Of a stretch of 64,000 nucleotides of DNA, positions 17,323 to 26,136 are shown one piece after another. The translations under genes were made by a program, and so were the position numbers. The stretch spans positions 1,505,501 through 1,569,500 of the forward strand of contig NZ_JBBOWX010000001.1 in assembly GCF_038007285.1 (NCBI RefSeq), written 5' to 3'. Each line of letters starts with the position of its first letter. Within the stretch, counting starts at the first letter, position 1. The DNA is from Sporosarcina sp. FSL K6-3457 (GTDB lineage Bacteria; Bacillota; Bacilli; Bacillales_A; Planococcaceae). The notes under the pieces were generated by a model. That model was not told the origin of the DNA. It saw nothing but the letters and a program-made list of their open reading frames with translations, and searched no databases.

Positions 17323-17370
17323 ATAAGCCTGCTAAGATAAGTATAGACTAAAAAGCAAGGGGTAGAGTAC

Positions 17371-17940
17371 TTGAGAAGAATTCTTGGAACACTCATCATT
17401 ACGATTGCGTTATTGGTCAGCGGGGCAAATGAAAGCTGGGCCGCACCTACAACTTATACGGTTAAGAGTGGAGATACATTATCCGCGATTGCGAAGAAGC
17501 ATAACGTGTCTGTCTCCAATTTGAAATCATGGAACAACTTAAAGTCAAATACAATCCATCCAAAACAAACTTTAAAAGTAGTAGCTGAGAAGAAAGCTGT
17601 GAGTAAGGCGGTTGCAAAAACACCTTCACGCTCAGATTCTGACAAGGTCGTTAAAGAATTCACAGTATCAGCCAGTGCGTTTACAGCAAATTGTAACGGT
17701 TGTTCTGGTATTACTGCAACAGGTATTAATTTAAAAAGTAATCCGGATATGAAAGTCATTGCTGTCGATTCAAGCGTCATTAAGCTTGGAACGAAAGTCC
17801 ATGTAGAAGGCTATGGTTATGCTATAGCGGGGGACACAGGTGGTTCCATTAAAGGGAATAAGATCGATGTCTTTTTCCCGACCAAAGCTGAAGCCTATAA
17901 ATGGGGCCGCAAAGATGTGAAGATTAAAATTTTAGAATAA
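17371..17940 (+). CDS. LysM and 3D-domain cell-wall protein (YocH-like)
   Basis: A 189-residue secreted protein. The signal peptide ends near NESWA-A. One LysM peptidoglycan-binding domain follows ([21 protein letters not shown], residues about 28-72), then a lysine-rich linker. The C-terminal 3D domain (about 95-189) retains its three aspartates ([21 protein letters not shown]). 3D proteins are lytic-transglycosylase-like or resuscitation-type wall enzymes. B. subtilis YocH has two LysM copies; this protein has one. The start is TTG with AAGGGGTAG upstream. A WalR box lies before it. Confidence 0.88.
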   Translation: MRRILGTLIITIALLVSGANESWAAPTTYTVKSGDTLSAIAKKHNVSVSNLKSWNNLKSNTIHPKQTLKVVAEKKAVSKAVAKTPSRSDSDKVVKEFTVSASAFTANCNGCSGITATGINLKSNPDMKVIAVDSSVIKLGTKVHVEGYGYAIAGDTGGSIKGNKIDVFFPTKAEAYKWGRKDVKIKILE

Positions 17941-17947
17941 ATGAATC

Positions 17948-17985
17948 AAAAGCTTACTCTTGAAATAGGAGAGTAAGCTTTTTTA
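17948..17985 (+). terminator. Rho-independent terminator
   Basis: AAAGCTTACTCT / GGAGAGTAAGCTTTTTT follows the LysM-3D gene. Confidence 0.88.
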
Positions 17986-18065
17986 TTTGGATGAATATTG
18001 CTATTCGGGCTTAAGTCTGCTATATTTCGAACTTAACTGTCTATCTGATTTGGAAGGGGCTAGCT

Positions 18066-19733
18066 ATGATGATTCATTTTCAAAAAAATGATCGTAAAAA
18101 TCCTTACCTTAAACCACATATTACGTTTAATTTGAAAATGAAAATGATTATGTTGATAGGTATTCTGATCATAGCAATTGTTGTAGTAATTGGGCTGTTT
18201 ATCGATCAGTTTATGTCAGACGCTTTGGAGGCACAATTAGGGGAGCGTGCACTCAGCGTTGCGGAAAGCGTAGCACGTATTCCAGAGTTGGCAAGTGCAT
18301 TTGACAACGAACAGCCAGCTGCCATTATCAATCCGATTGTTGCGCCGATTCAAGAGGCAACTGGAGCTGAGTTCATAGTGGTAGGGAATAGGGAAGAGAT
18401 TCGCTATGCGCATCCGAGTGCAGACCAGATAGGTAAGAAAATGATAGGTGAGGATAGCGAAAGAGCACTCGTTTATGGCGAGTCGTATGTTTCAAAAGCA
18501 GTCGGTTCATTGGGGAGTTCGCTAAGGGCAAAAGTACCGATATACTTAGATGGGAAAATTGTAGGTATTGTTTCAGTTGGTTTTTTGGCCGATGATATAG
18601 AAGAGGTTATCGATTCTTATAATAACCAGCTGTGGATTGTTTTACTACTTGTTATGCTTGTTGCGATTATGGGTGGAGTACTTGTGTCATCGTATATAAA
18701 AAAAGTATTATTTGGGTTAGAACCAGAAGAAATTGCCCATTTATTATTTCAGAAGGAGACAATTCTACAGTCTACACACGAGGGAATTATTGCCGTGAAT
18801 CAGAACGGTGTCATTATAATGATTAATTCTGCCGCATTAGGCCTACTGTTCGATCAAACTAACGATCCTGAACGGTATATAGGAACAAAGATGAAAGAAC
18901 TGCCATCTGCATATCAGTTAGCCTACTACTTGAATGATGACGGTATTCAAGTCGATAAAGAGCTGATGATTGGTAACAATACCGTCTTTGTCAACAAGGC
19001 GCCCATCTATGTAGAGGATATATGTCTTGGAACGGTTTTCACATTTCGAAATAAGACAGAAATTGATTTATTAACGAAAGAATTAACACGGATTAAGCAG
19101 TATGCAGACGCTTTACGGGCGCAGACGCATGAATTTACGAATAAATTATACTTGATTTTAGGTTTGCTACAACTAAATCAGAAAGAACAGGCCATTGACT
19201 ATATTCAAAAGGAAAGTATGCTACAGAAAAACTGGATTCATTTATTGATTCGGAACGTGGCCGATCCTTTGGTGAGTGGGCTGTTATTAGGCAAACTAAA
19301 CCAAGCAAACGAGCTCGGCATTGATTTGGAAATTCAGGAAGAAAGTATACTAGCAATGTCTTTGAACGACAAACAAAGTGAGGCATTGTTAACTGCAATG
19401 GGGAATTTAATTGATAACGCGATGGATGCGCTGAAAAATAATCCTCCGGCCAATCGAAAAATCCAAATTTTCTTTACCGATATTGGTAATGATTTTATTT
19501 TTGAAATAGAAGATTCCGGGGCAGGCATACCGAAAGCCTATGAAGATAGGCTCTTTGAGCAAGGATTTACATCCAAAGAAGGTGCTCATCGTGGTTTTGG
19601 CTTGGCTTTGACAAAGCGAATGATTGAGGAAGTAAATGGAGTACTTTATTTGGAAGAAGGGGAGCTTGGGGGAGCAAGCTTTGTGATTTCTATACCGAAG
19701 GATTTAAAGCAAGGGAGAGAAAGCGATGCGTGA
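18066..19733 (+). CDS. citS: Citrate-type sensor histidine kinase (CitS/DcuS family)
   Basis: A 555-residue membrane kinase. Transmembrane segments near residues 26-47 and 188-211 enclose an extracellular Cache/PAS sensor domain. A cytoplasmic PAS domain (about 230-335) follows. The phosphorylated histidine is in RAQTHEFTNKLYLILGLLQL near 355. The ATPase has the N box NLIDNAMDAL, G1 EDSGAGIP and G2 RGFGLAL. The response-regulator gene overlaps it by eight bases and a CitMHS transporter follows, as in B. subtilis citST-citM, so the ligand is probably citrate or a related carboxylate. The ligand is inferred from the neighbours. Confidence 0.85.
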   Translation: MMIHFQKNDRKNPYLKPHITFNLKMKMIMLIGILIIAIVVVIGLFIDQFMSDALEAQLGERALSVAESVARIPELASAFDNEQPAAIINPIVAPIQEATGAEFIVVGNREEIRYAHPSADQIGKKMIGEDSERALVYGESYVSKAVGSLGSSLRAKVPIYLDGKIVGIVSVGFLADDIEEVIDSYNNQLWIVLLLVMLVAIMGGVLVSSYIKKVLFGLEPEEIAHLLFQKETILQSTHEGIIAVNQNGVIIMINSAALGLLFDQTNDPERYIGTKMKELPSAYQLAYYLNDDGIQVDKELMIGNNTVFVNKAPIYVEDICLGTVFTFRNKTEIDLLTKELTRIKQYADALRAQTHEFTNKLYLILGLLQLNQKEQAIDYIQKESMLQKNWIHLLIRNVADPLVSGLLLGKLNQANELGIDLEIQEESILAMSLNDKQSEALLTAMGNLIDNAMDALKNNPPANRKIQIFFTDIGNDFIFEIEDSGAGIPKAYEDRLFEQGFTSKEGAHRGFGLALTKRMIEEVNGVLYLEEGELGGASFVISIPKDLKQGRESDA

Positions 19734-20439
19734 AACGATTCCAGTTTTAATTGTAGAAGATGACTTTCGAATTGCTGATATTAACCGCCAGTTTGTTGAG
19801 CGAGTAGAAGGGTTTACTGTATTGGCTATCGTGAAAACAAGTGAGGAAGCACTTACTTATTTACGAAGTCATTCAGCATTACCTAAACTTATTTTGCTGG
19901 ATATGTATATTCCGGACGTAGAGGGTTTAAGTTTGTTTTGGACATTACGTCAAGAGTTCAATGAGGTTGATGTCATTATGGTTACAGCTGCTAAGGAAGT
20001 GGTGACCATCGCTGAAACATTACGAGGTGGTATTTTTGATTATATAGTTAAGCCAGCTGATTTTAGCCGTTTTGAACAAACCTTAAAAAGATACAGTGCT
20101 CAAACTCAAATGCTGGCATCGAGGGCGGAGTTAGATCAGAAGGAAATAGATCGTCTCACGGGATCACATTGGCTAGATGCTGTGGAAAAGGTTAATGTAA
20201 GCGGGGGACAGCTCCCAAAAGGAATCGATCAGATTACGTTAGACAAAATAAAAGAGGTCCTACAAATGTATAGTGGACCAGGGGTGACTGCGTTAGAAGC
20301 CGGGGACAAAGTAGGGGTAAGTCGCTCAACAGCAAGGCGTTATTTGGAATATTTAGTGTCGATAAAAGAAGTGGATGCCCAACTAAAATACGGTGATATT
20401 GGTCGTCCAGAGCGAAAATATATGCCGTGGACAAAATGA
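19726..20439 (+). CDS. citT: Response regulator, CitT/DctR type
   Basis: A 237-residue regulator. The receiver domain has the acidic pocket VEDD, the phosphoacceptor Asp59 in LILLDMYIPD, the T in VTAAKE and the K in YIVKPADF. The C-terminal helix-turn-helix (about 180-225, GVSRSTARRYLEYLV) is that of CitT/DcuR regulators. The start overlaps the kinase gene. It probably activates the transporter gene 216 bases downstream. Confidence 0.88.
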   Translation: MRETIPVLIVEDDFRIADINRQFVERVEGFTVLAIVKTSEEALTYLRSHSALPKLILLDMYIPDVEGLSLFWTLRQEFNEVDVIMVTAAKEVVTIAETLRGGIFDYIVKPADFSRFEQTLKRYSAQTQMLASRAELDQKEIDRLTGSHWLDAVEKVNVSGGQLPKGIDQITLDKIKEVLQMYSGPGVTALEAGDKVGVSRSTARRYLEYLVSIKEVDAQLKYGDIGRPERKYMPWTK

Positions 20440-20585
20440 ACAAAACGCTCATAATGCCTATTAGTGTTTTTAAGTAAATAAACTTATTAATCTAACCTCT
20501 CTATGATAAATTTCTAAGTATAGAAAACTTTGAAATAGAGAAGGTTATTTTGATGCAGGAACTTTTTTCTGTCATTCCGAAAATA

Positions 20586-20599
20586 TGTATCCGCTTTCA
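20586..20599 (+). promoter_or_regulatory. Candidate cre (CcpA) site before citM
   Basis: TGTATCCGCTTTCA agrees with the cre consensus TGWAANCGNTNWCA at 13 of 14 positions. It lies 56 bases before the citM start codon. B. subtilis citM is under carbon catabolite repression, and ccpA is encoded in this window. Confidence 0.65.
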
Positions 20600-20654
20600 T
20601 GAGCGAACCTTCCATTTCATGTAGTGAACTTCGGTTGACTAGAAAGGAGAAATT

Positions 20655-21971
20655 ATGCTTAGTATTATTGGTTTACTTACGATTCTTATCGTTGTTGTGT
20701 TATTGATTAGTGGAAAAGTTTCTCCGTTTGTTGGCCTTTTGCTTGTGCCGATTGGTGGGGCATTCGCCGCAGGCTTCAATTTGGGACAAATCGGCGAATT
20801 CTTTACAAGTGGTACGCAATCTGTATTTAGTGTTGTAGTTATGTTTATTTTTGCTATTATCTTTTTTGGGATTATGCAAGATGTCGGCGTTTTTGATCCA
20901 CTCATCAATAAGATGATTGCGCTTACACGTGGAAACGTCATTGCGGTAGCGGTTGGGACGGTTGTTATTGCTGCGATTGCACAAATGGATGGCTCGGGTG
21001 CTTCAACATTTCTGATTACGATTCCTGCTTTGCTACCATTGTATAAACGGTTAAAGATGAACCCTTATTTATTGCTTATGCTTGTCGGAACAAGTGCGAG
21101 TATCGTGAATATGGTTCCATGGGGAGGGCCGTTAGGTAGAGTTGCTGCTGTGCTTGAGATGGATGTCACTGAATTGTGGCGGCCGCTCATTCAAATTCAA
21201 CTCATTGGATTGGTCTTATTAGTCGTATTAGCAGTTGTCTTGGGTTATCGTGAAAAACGTCTGATTGCTAAAAATGGTGAGGAATCAAGAGAAACGGATG
21301 AGGATACGTCTACCATAGATAGTGAGGATTCTCCAGCGGATAAATCTGCTGGTTATCCTAAGTTCTATTGGTTAAATGTCGTGTTGGCATTTAGTGTTAT
21401 TGGTATTTTAGTATGGGGAATCATTCCGGCAGGGTTTGCGTTTATGATTGGGGTCAGTATTGCTTTGCCTATTAACTACCCTAAAATCCAGGATCAGATG
21501 GGGCGTATTCAAGCGCATGCACCAGGTGCTATTTTGATGGCAACGATTATTTTGGCTGCTGGTTCGTTTTTAGGGATATTGAATGGGACAGATATGCTGA
21601 ATTCAATAGCGACAGACTTGGTTAATGTTTTACCGGCGTTCGTCATCCCTTACTTACACATTATTATTGGTGTGTTTGGTGTACCGTTTGATTTGCTATT
21701 AAGTACGGATGCTTATTATTTTGCACTGTTTCCAATCGTAGAGCAGATTGTGACCGGTTTTGGCGTTTCTTCTTTATCCGCAGCTTATGCGATGATTATC
21801 GGTAATATTATTGGTACATTTGTCAGCCCGCTTTCACCAGCTCTATGGCTTGCGTTAGGGTTGGCAGGACTAGAGATGGGGAAACATATCCGTTATTCAT
21901 TTATGATGATGTGGGGCTTTAGCATAGTTCTACTGGGGATTGCTATTGCAATCGGTGTTATTGCGATTTGA
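20655..21971 (+). CDS. citM: Metal-citrate/H+ symporter, CitMHS family
   Basis: A 438-residue membrane carrier with about 11-12 hydrophobic segments and a central charged loop (residues about 205-233). The start ISGKVSPFVGLLLVPIGGA, the IAQMDGSGASTFLITIPALLPLY motif and NMVPWGGPLGR are typical of CitM/CitH, which import citrate complexed with a divalent cation. AAAGGAG lies before the ATG. Preceded by citST-like genes and a cre-like site. Which metal-citrate complex it prefers cannot be told from the sequence. Confidence 0.88.
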   Translation: MLSIIGLLTILIVVVLLISGKVSPFVGLLLVPIGGAFAAGFNLGQIGEFFTSGTQSVFSVVVMFIFAIIFFGIMQDVGVFDPLINKMIALTRGNVIAVAVGTVVIAAIAQMDGSGASTFLITIPALLPLYKRLKMNPYLLLMLVGTSASIVNMVPWGGPLGRVAAVLEMDVTELWRPLIQIQLIGLVLLVVLAVVLGYREKRLIAKNGEESRETDEDTSTIDSEDSPADKSAGYPKFYWLNVVLAFSVIGILVWGIIPAGFAFMIGVSIALPINYPKIQDQMGRIQAHAPGAILMATIILAAGSFLGILNGTDMLNSIATDLVNVLPAFVIPYLHIIIGVFGVPFDLLLSTDAYYFALFPIVEQIVTGFGVSSLSAAYAMIIGNIIGTFVSPLSPALWLALGLAGLEMGKHIRYSFMMMWGFSIVLLGIAIAIGVIAI

Positions 21972-21983
21972 AGATAATAAATA

Positions 21984-22018
21984 AAAACCAATTTTCCTTC
22001 GGGAGGATTGGTTTTTTG
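21984..22018 (+). terminator. Rho-independent terminator of citM
   Basis: AAAACCAATTTTCC-TTCG-GGAGGATTGGTTTTTT forms an imperfect stem with a T tail. Confidence 0.85.
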
Positions 22019-22043
22019 TTAGCTTGTTTTTTGCTCTTTTTGC

Positions 22044-22081
22044 CATAGTACTTTGACAAGCATAGTACTGTGTTGTATATT
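22044..22081 (+). promoter_or_regulatory. padR promoter with paired operator repeats
   Basis: A consensus promoter TTGACA (22053-22058), 17-base spacer, TATATT (22076-22081). The -35 box is flanked by two identical copies of CATAGTACT (22044-22052 and 22061-22069), 17 bases apart and each containing the palindrome AGTACT. This is the arrangement expected for autorepression by the PadR protein encoded next. Confidence 0.75.
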
Positions 22082-22101
22082 ATAAATAGAGGTGAAAAGC
22101 A

Positions 22102-22455
22102 ATGGCTGATATCGGGATAAGCGCAGATTTAATCCGTGGAAATATCGATACAATTATCTTGCGCGTGTTAAAAGACGGGGATAATTACGGTTATGAAATT
22201 ATGAAAGCCATTTCTGAAGGTAGTTCAGGTGAGTATATTTTAAAAGAACCAACGCTGTACAGTAGTTTGAAACGATTGGAAAAAACGGGTTACATAAAGG
22301 CTTATTGGGGCGACCAATCTCAAGGGGGGCGTAGGAAGTACTATACGCTTACGAATGAAGGAATTTCGGCATACAGGGAAAATTTAGAAGCGTGGAATCG
22401 AGCAAAAGAATTAATTGATCGGTTAGTACAAGAGAGGAGCGGAAACGATGAATGA
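22102..22455 (+). CDS. PadR-family transcriptional regulator
   Basis: This 117-residue winged-helix repressor shows the family pattern: LRVLKDGDNYGYEIMKAI, then KEPTLYSSLKRLEKTGYIKAYWGDQSQGGRRKYYTLTNEG. A C-terminal dimerisation helix completes the short PadR-s2 type. It overlaps the next gene by eight bases. PadR genes coupled to a HAAS-domain membrane protein usually form a small self-contained regulatory unit. The inducer is unknown. Confidence 0.9.
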   Translation: MADIGISADLIRGNIDTIILRVLKDGDNYGYEIMKAISEGSSGEYILKEPTLYSSLKRLEKTGYIKAYWGDQSQGGRRKYYTLTNEGISAYRENLEAWNRAKELIDRLVQERSGNDE

Positions 22456-23128
22456 CGTTCGAAAGCATATTGATAGACGATTTGCTAAGTATCCTAAAAC
22501 CGATGAGACACTTGAATTGAAAGAAGAAGTAATTGGAAATATAGAGGCGGAAATTGAAGATTTACAAAGTTACGGTCATTCGTTCGAAGAAGCATTTCGG
22601 ATAAGTATTGGCCAGATGGCAAAGTTAGATGGACTTATCGATGGAGTGAAATCTGTACGGCTTAGCAACGTATTGATGGAAGTGATGCAGTGGACGTTGA
22701 TCTACACATTGATTGCATGGATTATAACAATCCCATTAAGTATATTTTATGAGTTTAGAAGAATTTCGTGGGCTTTGTTTGGGGTTATAATTGTGATAGG
22801 GCTTAGTTATTTGATCTATTATAAAATCCGTAAATTGCTATCGAGAGATTATGTACAAGTGAACCTTTATAAAATCGCAGCAGTGAGAAAGTATGTGTGG
22901 ATCACTTGGTCTTTATATATCGTTGCTACATGGGGAATTATTACGGCGACGCTGTTCGGAAGTAATATCTGGTTTGGGCGTCCGATTCCTATTGATGGGC
23001 CGTATGAGTTTGCAACTAGTAGCGTAATGTACGTTTCTCCTATCATTACAATTATTGTTCCACTCCTTATGAACAAATTGCAAAAAATCATCATCAAACA
23101 AGGGGAGGACAGTCCCGATGAAGAATAA
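22448..23128 (+). CDS. Membrane protein with HAAS-type N-terminal domain, PadR partner
   Basis: A 226-residue protein. The N-terminal about 75 residues (HIDRRFAKYPKTDETLELKEEVIGNIEAEIEDL...G.SFEEAFRISI) match the soluble helical 'permease prefix' or HAAS domain that occurs next to PadR genes. Four hydrophobic segments follow (near 80-100, 107-125, 150-172 and 190-212). Its start lies inside padR and its end overlaps the next gene, so the three are translated together. It may pass a membrane signal to PadR; this is inference from gene association. Confidence 0.75.
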   Translation: MNDVRKHIDRRFAKYPKTDETLELKEEVIGNIEAEIEDLQSYGHSFEEAFRISIGQMAKLDGLIDGVKSVRLSNVLMEVMQWTLIYTLIAWIITIPLSIFYEFRRISWALFGVIIVIGLSYLIYYKIRKLLSRDYVQVNLYKIAAVRKYVWITWSLYIVATWGIITATLFGSNIWFGRPIPIDGPYEFATSSVMYVSPIITIIVPLLMNKLQKIIIKQGEDSPDEE

Positions 23129-23675
23129 GGTGATAGTTGGATTACTAATAGTAGGACTAGGCTTATTCGTCTGGATGCAAATGGTTTACCTACCTGGTCA
23201 AGAAAAGATACAGCAAGAAGAAGTGCTTAAGCAGCTTGATCCGGAAACCCATCTTTTTGAGAAAGTACTTCAGTTTGAGAATTTATATATGGGGAATGCG
23301 GGGAATAACATGAATCTAGTCAACCATTTACCGATGAGTGATATTCCACGAATGTTCGAACAGGATCCTGACGAATTTACATTTACAATGAACTATGAAA
23401 CGTCTGTTGAGGAAATCGGAGAGGAGCGGGTAGAGAAAGCTATTTTATATAATGCGACAGCTATTTTTGCGCTTATAGAGAATATGGATATAGTGGAATT
23501 TGAGTTTGTTGATCAAATGTTTGCGGTGACGCGTGAGCGAGTGAATAATTGGTTTGGTGAAGATGTCGCTTCATTTAAAAATGAAAAAATATTTTTTAAA
23601 AAAGTGCAACAGCCAATTATCGCAAGGGAACGTCTTGACGAATGGTTTGTTGCATATACGGAAGGGGAGGGTTAA
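23118..23675 (+). CDS. Membrane-anchored DUF4825-like protein
   Basis: A 185-residue protein with one N-terminal membrane anchor (residues about 4-21) and an exported domain. The segment EKAILYNATAIFALIENMDIVEFEFVDQMFAVTRERVNNWFG resembles the DUF4825 domain of Bacillales lipoproteins and anchored proteins; I recall this family only loosely. It overlaps the previous gene by 11 bases and abuts the reductase gene. Function unknown. Confidence 0.65.
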   Translation: MKNKVIVGLLIVGLGLFVWMQMVYLPGQEKIQQEEVLKQLDPETHLFEKVLQFENLYMGNAGNNMNLVNHLPMSDIPRMFEQDPDEFTFTMNYETSVEEIGEERVEKAILYNATAIFALIENMDIVEFEFVDQMFAVTRERVNNWFGEDVASFKNEKIFFKKVQQPIIARERLDEWFVAYTEGEG

Positions 23676-24398
23676 ATGGATGTTTTTATTGTCACAGGTA
23701 CTTCGAAAGGAATTGGATTTGAACTTTCAAGACAACTTCGAGTGAAGGGGAATAAAGTGATTGGGATCGCAAGGACAGTGCCTACGGGTGCAGAGGATTT
23801 TGTTGCTGCTGATTTAGCGCAAATGGAAGATCTTGCTGAGTTGATGGCTTCACTGATTGACGAACATCGTGAGGCCGCGACTAGCTTTACGCTTATGAAT
23901 AACGCGGGTATGGTTGACCCGATTGGATTGATAGGGTCTGTGAGTGCTGAAGAAATGACTACAGCGATGGCTGTCAATTTGACTGCGCCTATGATATTAT
24001 CGAATGCTTTTATAGCGAAGCTGCAGGATTTTAAAGGAACTAAACGAATCGTCAATATTTCGTCTGGAGCAGGGCGTAATCCGTATGAAGGATGGGGGAC
24101 CTACTGTGCAACGAAAGCGGGGCTAGATCATTTTTCGCGAGTTGTTGCGCTTGAACAGGCGAATGCTGCGTACCCCGTTGAGATTGTTTCAATTGCACCA
24201 GGCATCATTGACACGGGTATGCAGGAAACGATTCGTGCGAGTCAGGAAGAGGCGTTTCCGTTACTTGAGCGGTTTATTGATTATAAAGAACAAGGGCTGT
24301 TAAGTAGTGCGGAGCAAACAGCAGAGAAATTGATTTTATTTATGGAAAAGGAAGATTTTCAAGCGGTTGGTCCAATTGTTGATATTCGAAATTTTTGA
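23676..24398 (+). CDS. Short-chain dehydrogenase, benzil-reductase-like (YueD)
   Basis: A 240-residue SDR. It has the cofactor motif TGTSKGIG, the NNAG motif (LMNNAGMV), catalytic Ser in NISSGAG and the YCATKAG tyrosine-lysine pair. Overall it resembles B. subtilis YueD, an NADPH-dependent (S)-benzoin-forming benzil reductase, whose natural substrate is unknown. The start lies directly after the previous stop behind GGGGAGGG, so it belongs to the PadR operon. The terminator follows. Confidence 0.83.
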   Translation: MDVFIVTGTSKGIGFELSRQLRVKGNKVIGIARTVPTGAEDFVAADLAQMEDLAELMASLIDEHREAATSFTLMNNAGMVDPIGLIGSVSAEEMTTAMAVNLTAPMILSNAFIAKLQDFKGTKRIVNISSGAGRNPYEGWGTYCATKAGLDHFSRVVALEQANAAYPVEIVSIAPGIIDTGMQETIRASQEEAFPLLERFIDYKEQGLLSSAEQTAEKLILFMEKEDFQAVGPIVDIRNF

Positions 24399-24402
24399 AT
24401 GG

Positions 24403-24439
24403 AAAAAGGTTGTCACTGGTAAATCGTGACAACCTTTTT
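24403..24439. terminator. Bidirectional terminator
   Basis: AAAAAGGTTGTCAC / GTGACAACCTTTTT is symmetrical and serves the SDR gene and the convergent methyltransferase gene. Confidence 0.9.
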
Positions 24440-24445
24440 ACTATG

Positions 24446-25033
24446 CTATTCTACTTGCCTAGCTGTTTCAAAGTCCTTCATCTTCTCAAGTGCAATGAGG
24501 AAGGGAGGATTATTACGCTGATTGAGGATTTCATAGCGGGCAACATGGACATCCGCCTGATGCAAATCTTTCACATAGGAGAGAAGCGCATCGCGTTCTT
24601 CTGCTCCACCTTCATGTCCATCATAGACCGAAATAGCAATAATACCACCTTTTTTCAACATGCCTAGCATGATATCAATAGCTTTGATGGTGGAACCAGG
24701 TGTTGTGACGATGGATAGGTCCTCGCTATGTGGTAAGTAACCTAAGTTGAAAACAGCACCGCCGATTGGTCCTTTGACGTATTGTTCAACATTTTCATGG
24801 CTATCCAGTACAAGTGTGACTCGCTCGTTTAAGTCACCAAGGCGTTTGGTCGTAGCATCGAGCGCAGCTTGTTGGATATCGAATGCGATGACATGTCCAT
24901 TTTCACCGACAAATTGGGCTAGAAATTCTGTGTCGTTACCATTTCCTGCGGTTGCGTCAATGACGGTTTCTCCCGGTACAACTGTGTCACGGAGCAATTG
25001 TCTAGCGAAGGGCAGGATGCGTAGTAGCTTCAT
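24446..25033 (-). CDS. mnmM: tRNA U34 aminomethyl methyltransferase MnmM (YtqB)
   Basis: A 195-residue class I SAM methyltransferase. Motif I is DATAGNGNDTEFLAQ, followed by VIAFDIQQAALD and AVFNLGYLPHSED. It matches YtqB, shown in B. subtilis to methylate nm5s2U to mnm5s2U at tRNA position 34. The start overlaps the preceding radical-SAM gene by four bases. The pair is conserved in Bacillales and acts in the same wobble-uridine pathway. Confidence 0.85.
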   Translation of the reverse strand: MKLLRILPFARQLLRDTVVPGETVIDATAGNGNDTEFLAQFVGENGHVIAFDIQQAALDATTKRLGDLNERVTLVLDSHENVEQYVKGPIGGAVFNLGYLPHSEDLSIVTTPGSTIKAIDIMLGMLKKGGIIAISVYDGHEGGAEERDALLSYVKDLHQADVHVARYEILNQRNNPPFLIALEKMKDFETARQVE

Positions 25034-25998
25034 ATTCGTTCAACCGCCCTTGCAAAATGCTTTCCTTGCCAGCTGTCACGGCGTTCGAGTTCTTTGTCAA
25101 TGCCGTTTAACACTTCCCATTTTGTAACACTCCACATCGGACCAATCATCAATTCAATTGGACCATCGCCTGTTATACGATGCACAATCATCTCGGGTGG
25201 TAGGATTTCCAGTTGGTCTGCGACAAGATTAATGTATTCCTCTTTTTCAAGGAACTCCAATTGCCCTTTTTCATATTGCTTGACCATTGGTGTTCCTTTT
25301 AATAAGTGAAGCAAATGGATTTTGATGCCTTGAACGTCTAGTTTTGCTACTTCGCGAGCGGTTTCCATCATCATATCGTAATCTTCAAGTGGTAGGCCGT
25401 TAATGATATGTGTACAGACGCGGATGCCGCGCTTGCGTAGTTTCTCGACGCCTTCGACATAGGAAGCGAAATCATGTGCGCGATTAACAAGATTGGCTGT
25501 TTTTTCGTGAACTGTTTGTAGTCCAAGTTCAACCCATAAATATGTGCGTTCATTTAATTCTGCTAAATAGTCGACGACATCATCAGGCAAACAATCGGGA
25601 CGAGTTGCGATAGACATAGCAACGACGCCTTCTTGTGCTAATGCGGCCTCGAATTTTTCTTTTAGCTTTGGCAGTGGTGCGTGTGTATTCGTATAGGCCT
25701 GGAAATAGGCCATGTATTTGCCGTCTTTCCATTTCTTATGCATTCTTTCACTGATTTCCTTGAATTGGACGTCAATCGGGTCGACACGATCACCGGCAAA
25801 ATCTCCAGATCCCGCAACACTGCAAAACGTACAACCACCGAATGCAACAGTGCCATCCCTGTTTGGGCAATCAAACCCTGCATCCAGCGCAACTTTCATC
25901 ACTTTAAAACCGAATTCATCTTTTAAGTGACGTGACCATGTATGATAGCGTTTCCCTTCAGACGGGAACGGGAATAGATTATTTTCCACATTGTTCAA
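25030..25998 (-). CDS. mnmL: Radical SAM tRNA-modification protein MnmL (YtqA)
   Basis: A 322-residue radical SAM enzyme of the TIGR01212 family. The 4Fe-4S cysteines are in DCPNRDGTVAFGGCTFC (C-x11-C-x2-C), an Elp3-like spacing. YtqA has been linked to conversion of cmnm5 to nm5 on tRNA wobble uridine, the substrate for MnmM encoded next. The ATG is followed by VENNLFPF; upstream an AGAGGAG site is visible on the minus strand. The precise reaction is taken from recent work I recall and not from sequence. Confidence 0.8.
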   Translation of the reverse strand: MNNVENNLFPFPSEGKRYHTWSRHLKDEFGFKVMKVALDAGFDCPNRDGTVAFGGCTFCSVAGSGDFAGDRVDPIDVQFKEISERMHKKWKDGKYMAYFQAYTNTHAPLPKLKEKFEAALAQEGVVAMSIATRPDCLPDDVVDYLAELNERTYLWVELGLQTVHEKTANLVNRAHDFASYVEGVEKLRKRGIRVCTHIINGLPLEDYDMMMETAREVAKLDVQGIKIHLLHLLKGTPMVKQYEKGQLEFLEKEEYINLVADQLEILPPEMIVHRITGDGPIELMIGPMWSVTKWEVLNGIDKELERRDSWQGKHFARAVERI

Positions 25999-26136
25999 CT
26001 CCTCTAATAGGACATTATATCATGTTTCCTTATGAGGCATCATCTGAATTATGGAACATCTTGTGGACGTATTGTTGAATTGGGCCAAAAAGAATACACT
26101 CAATATTGTATCTTTTAATGAACGGAGGCAGATTGG

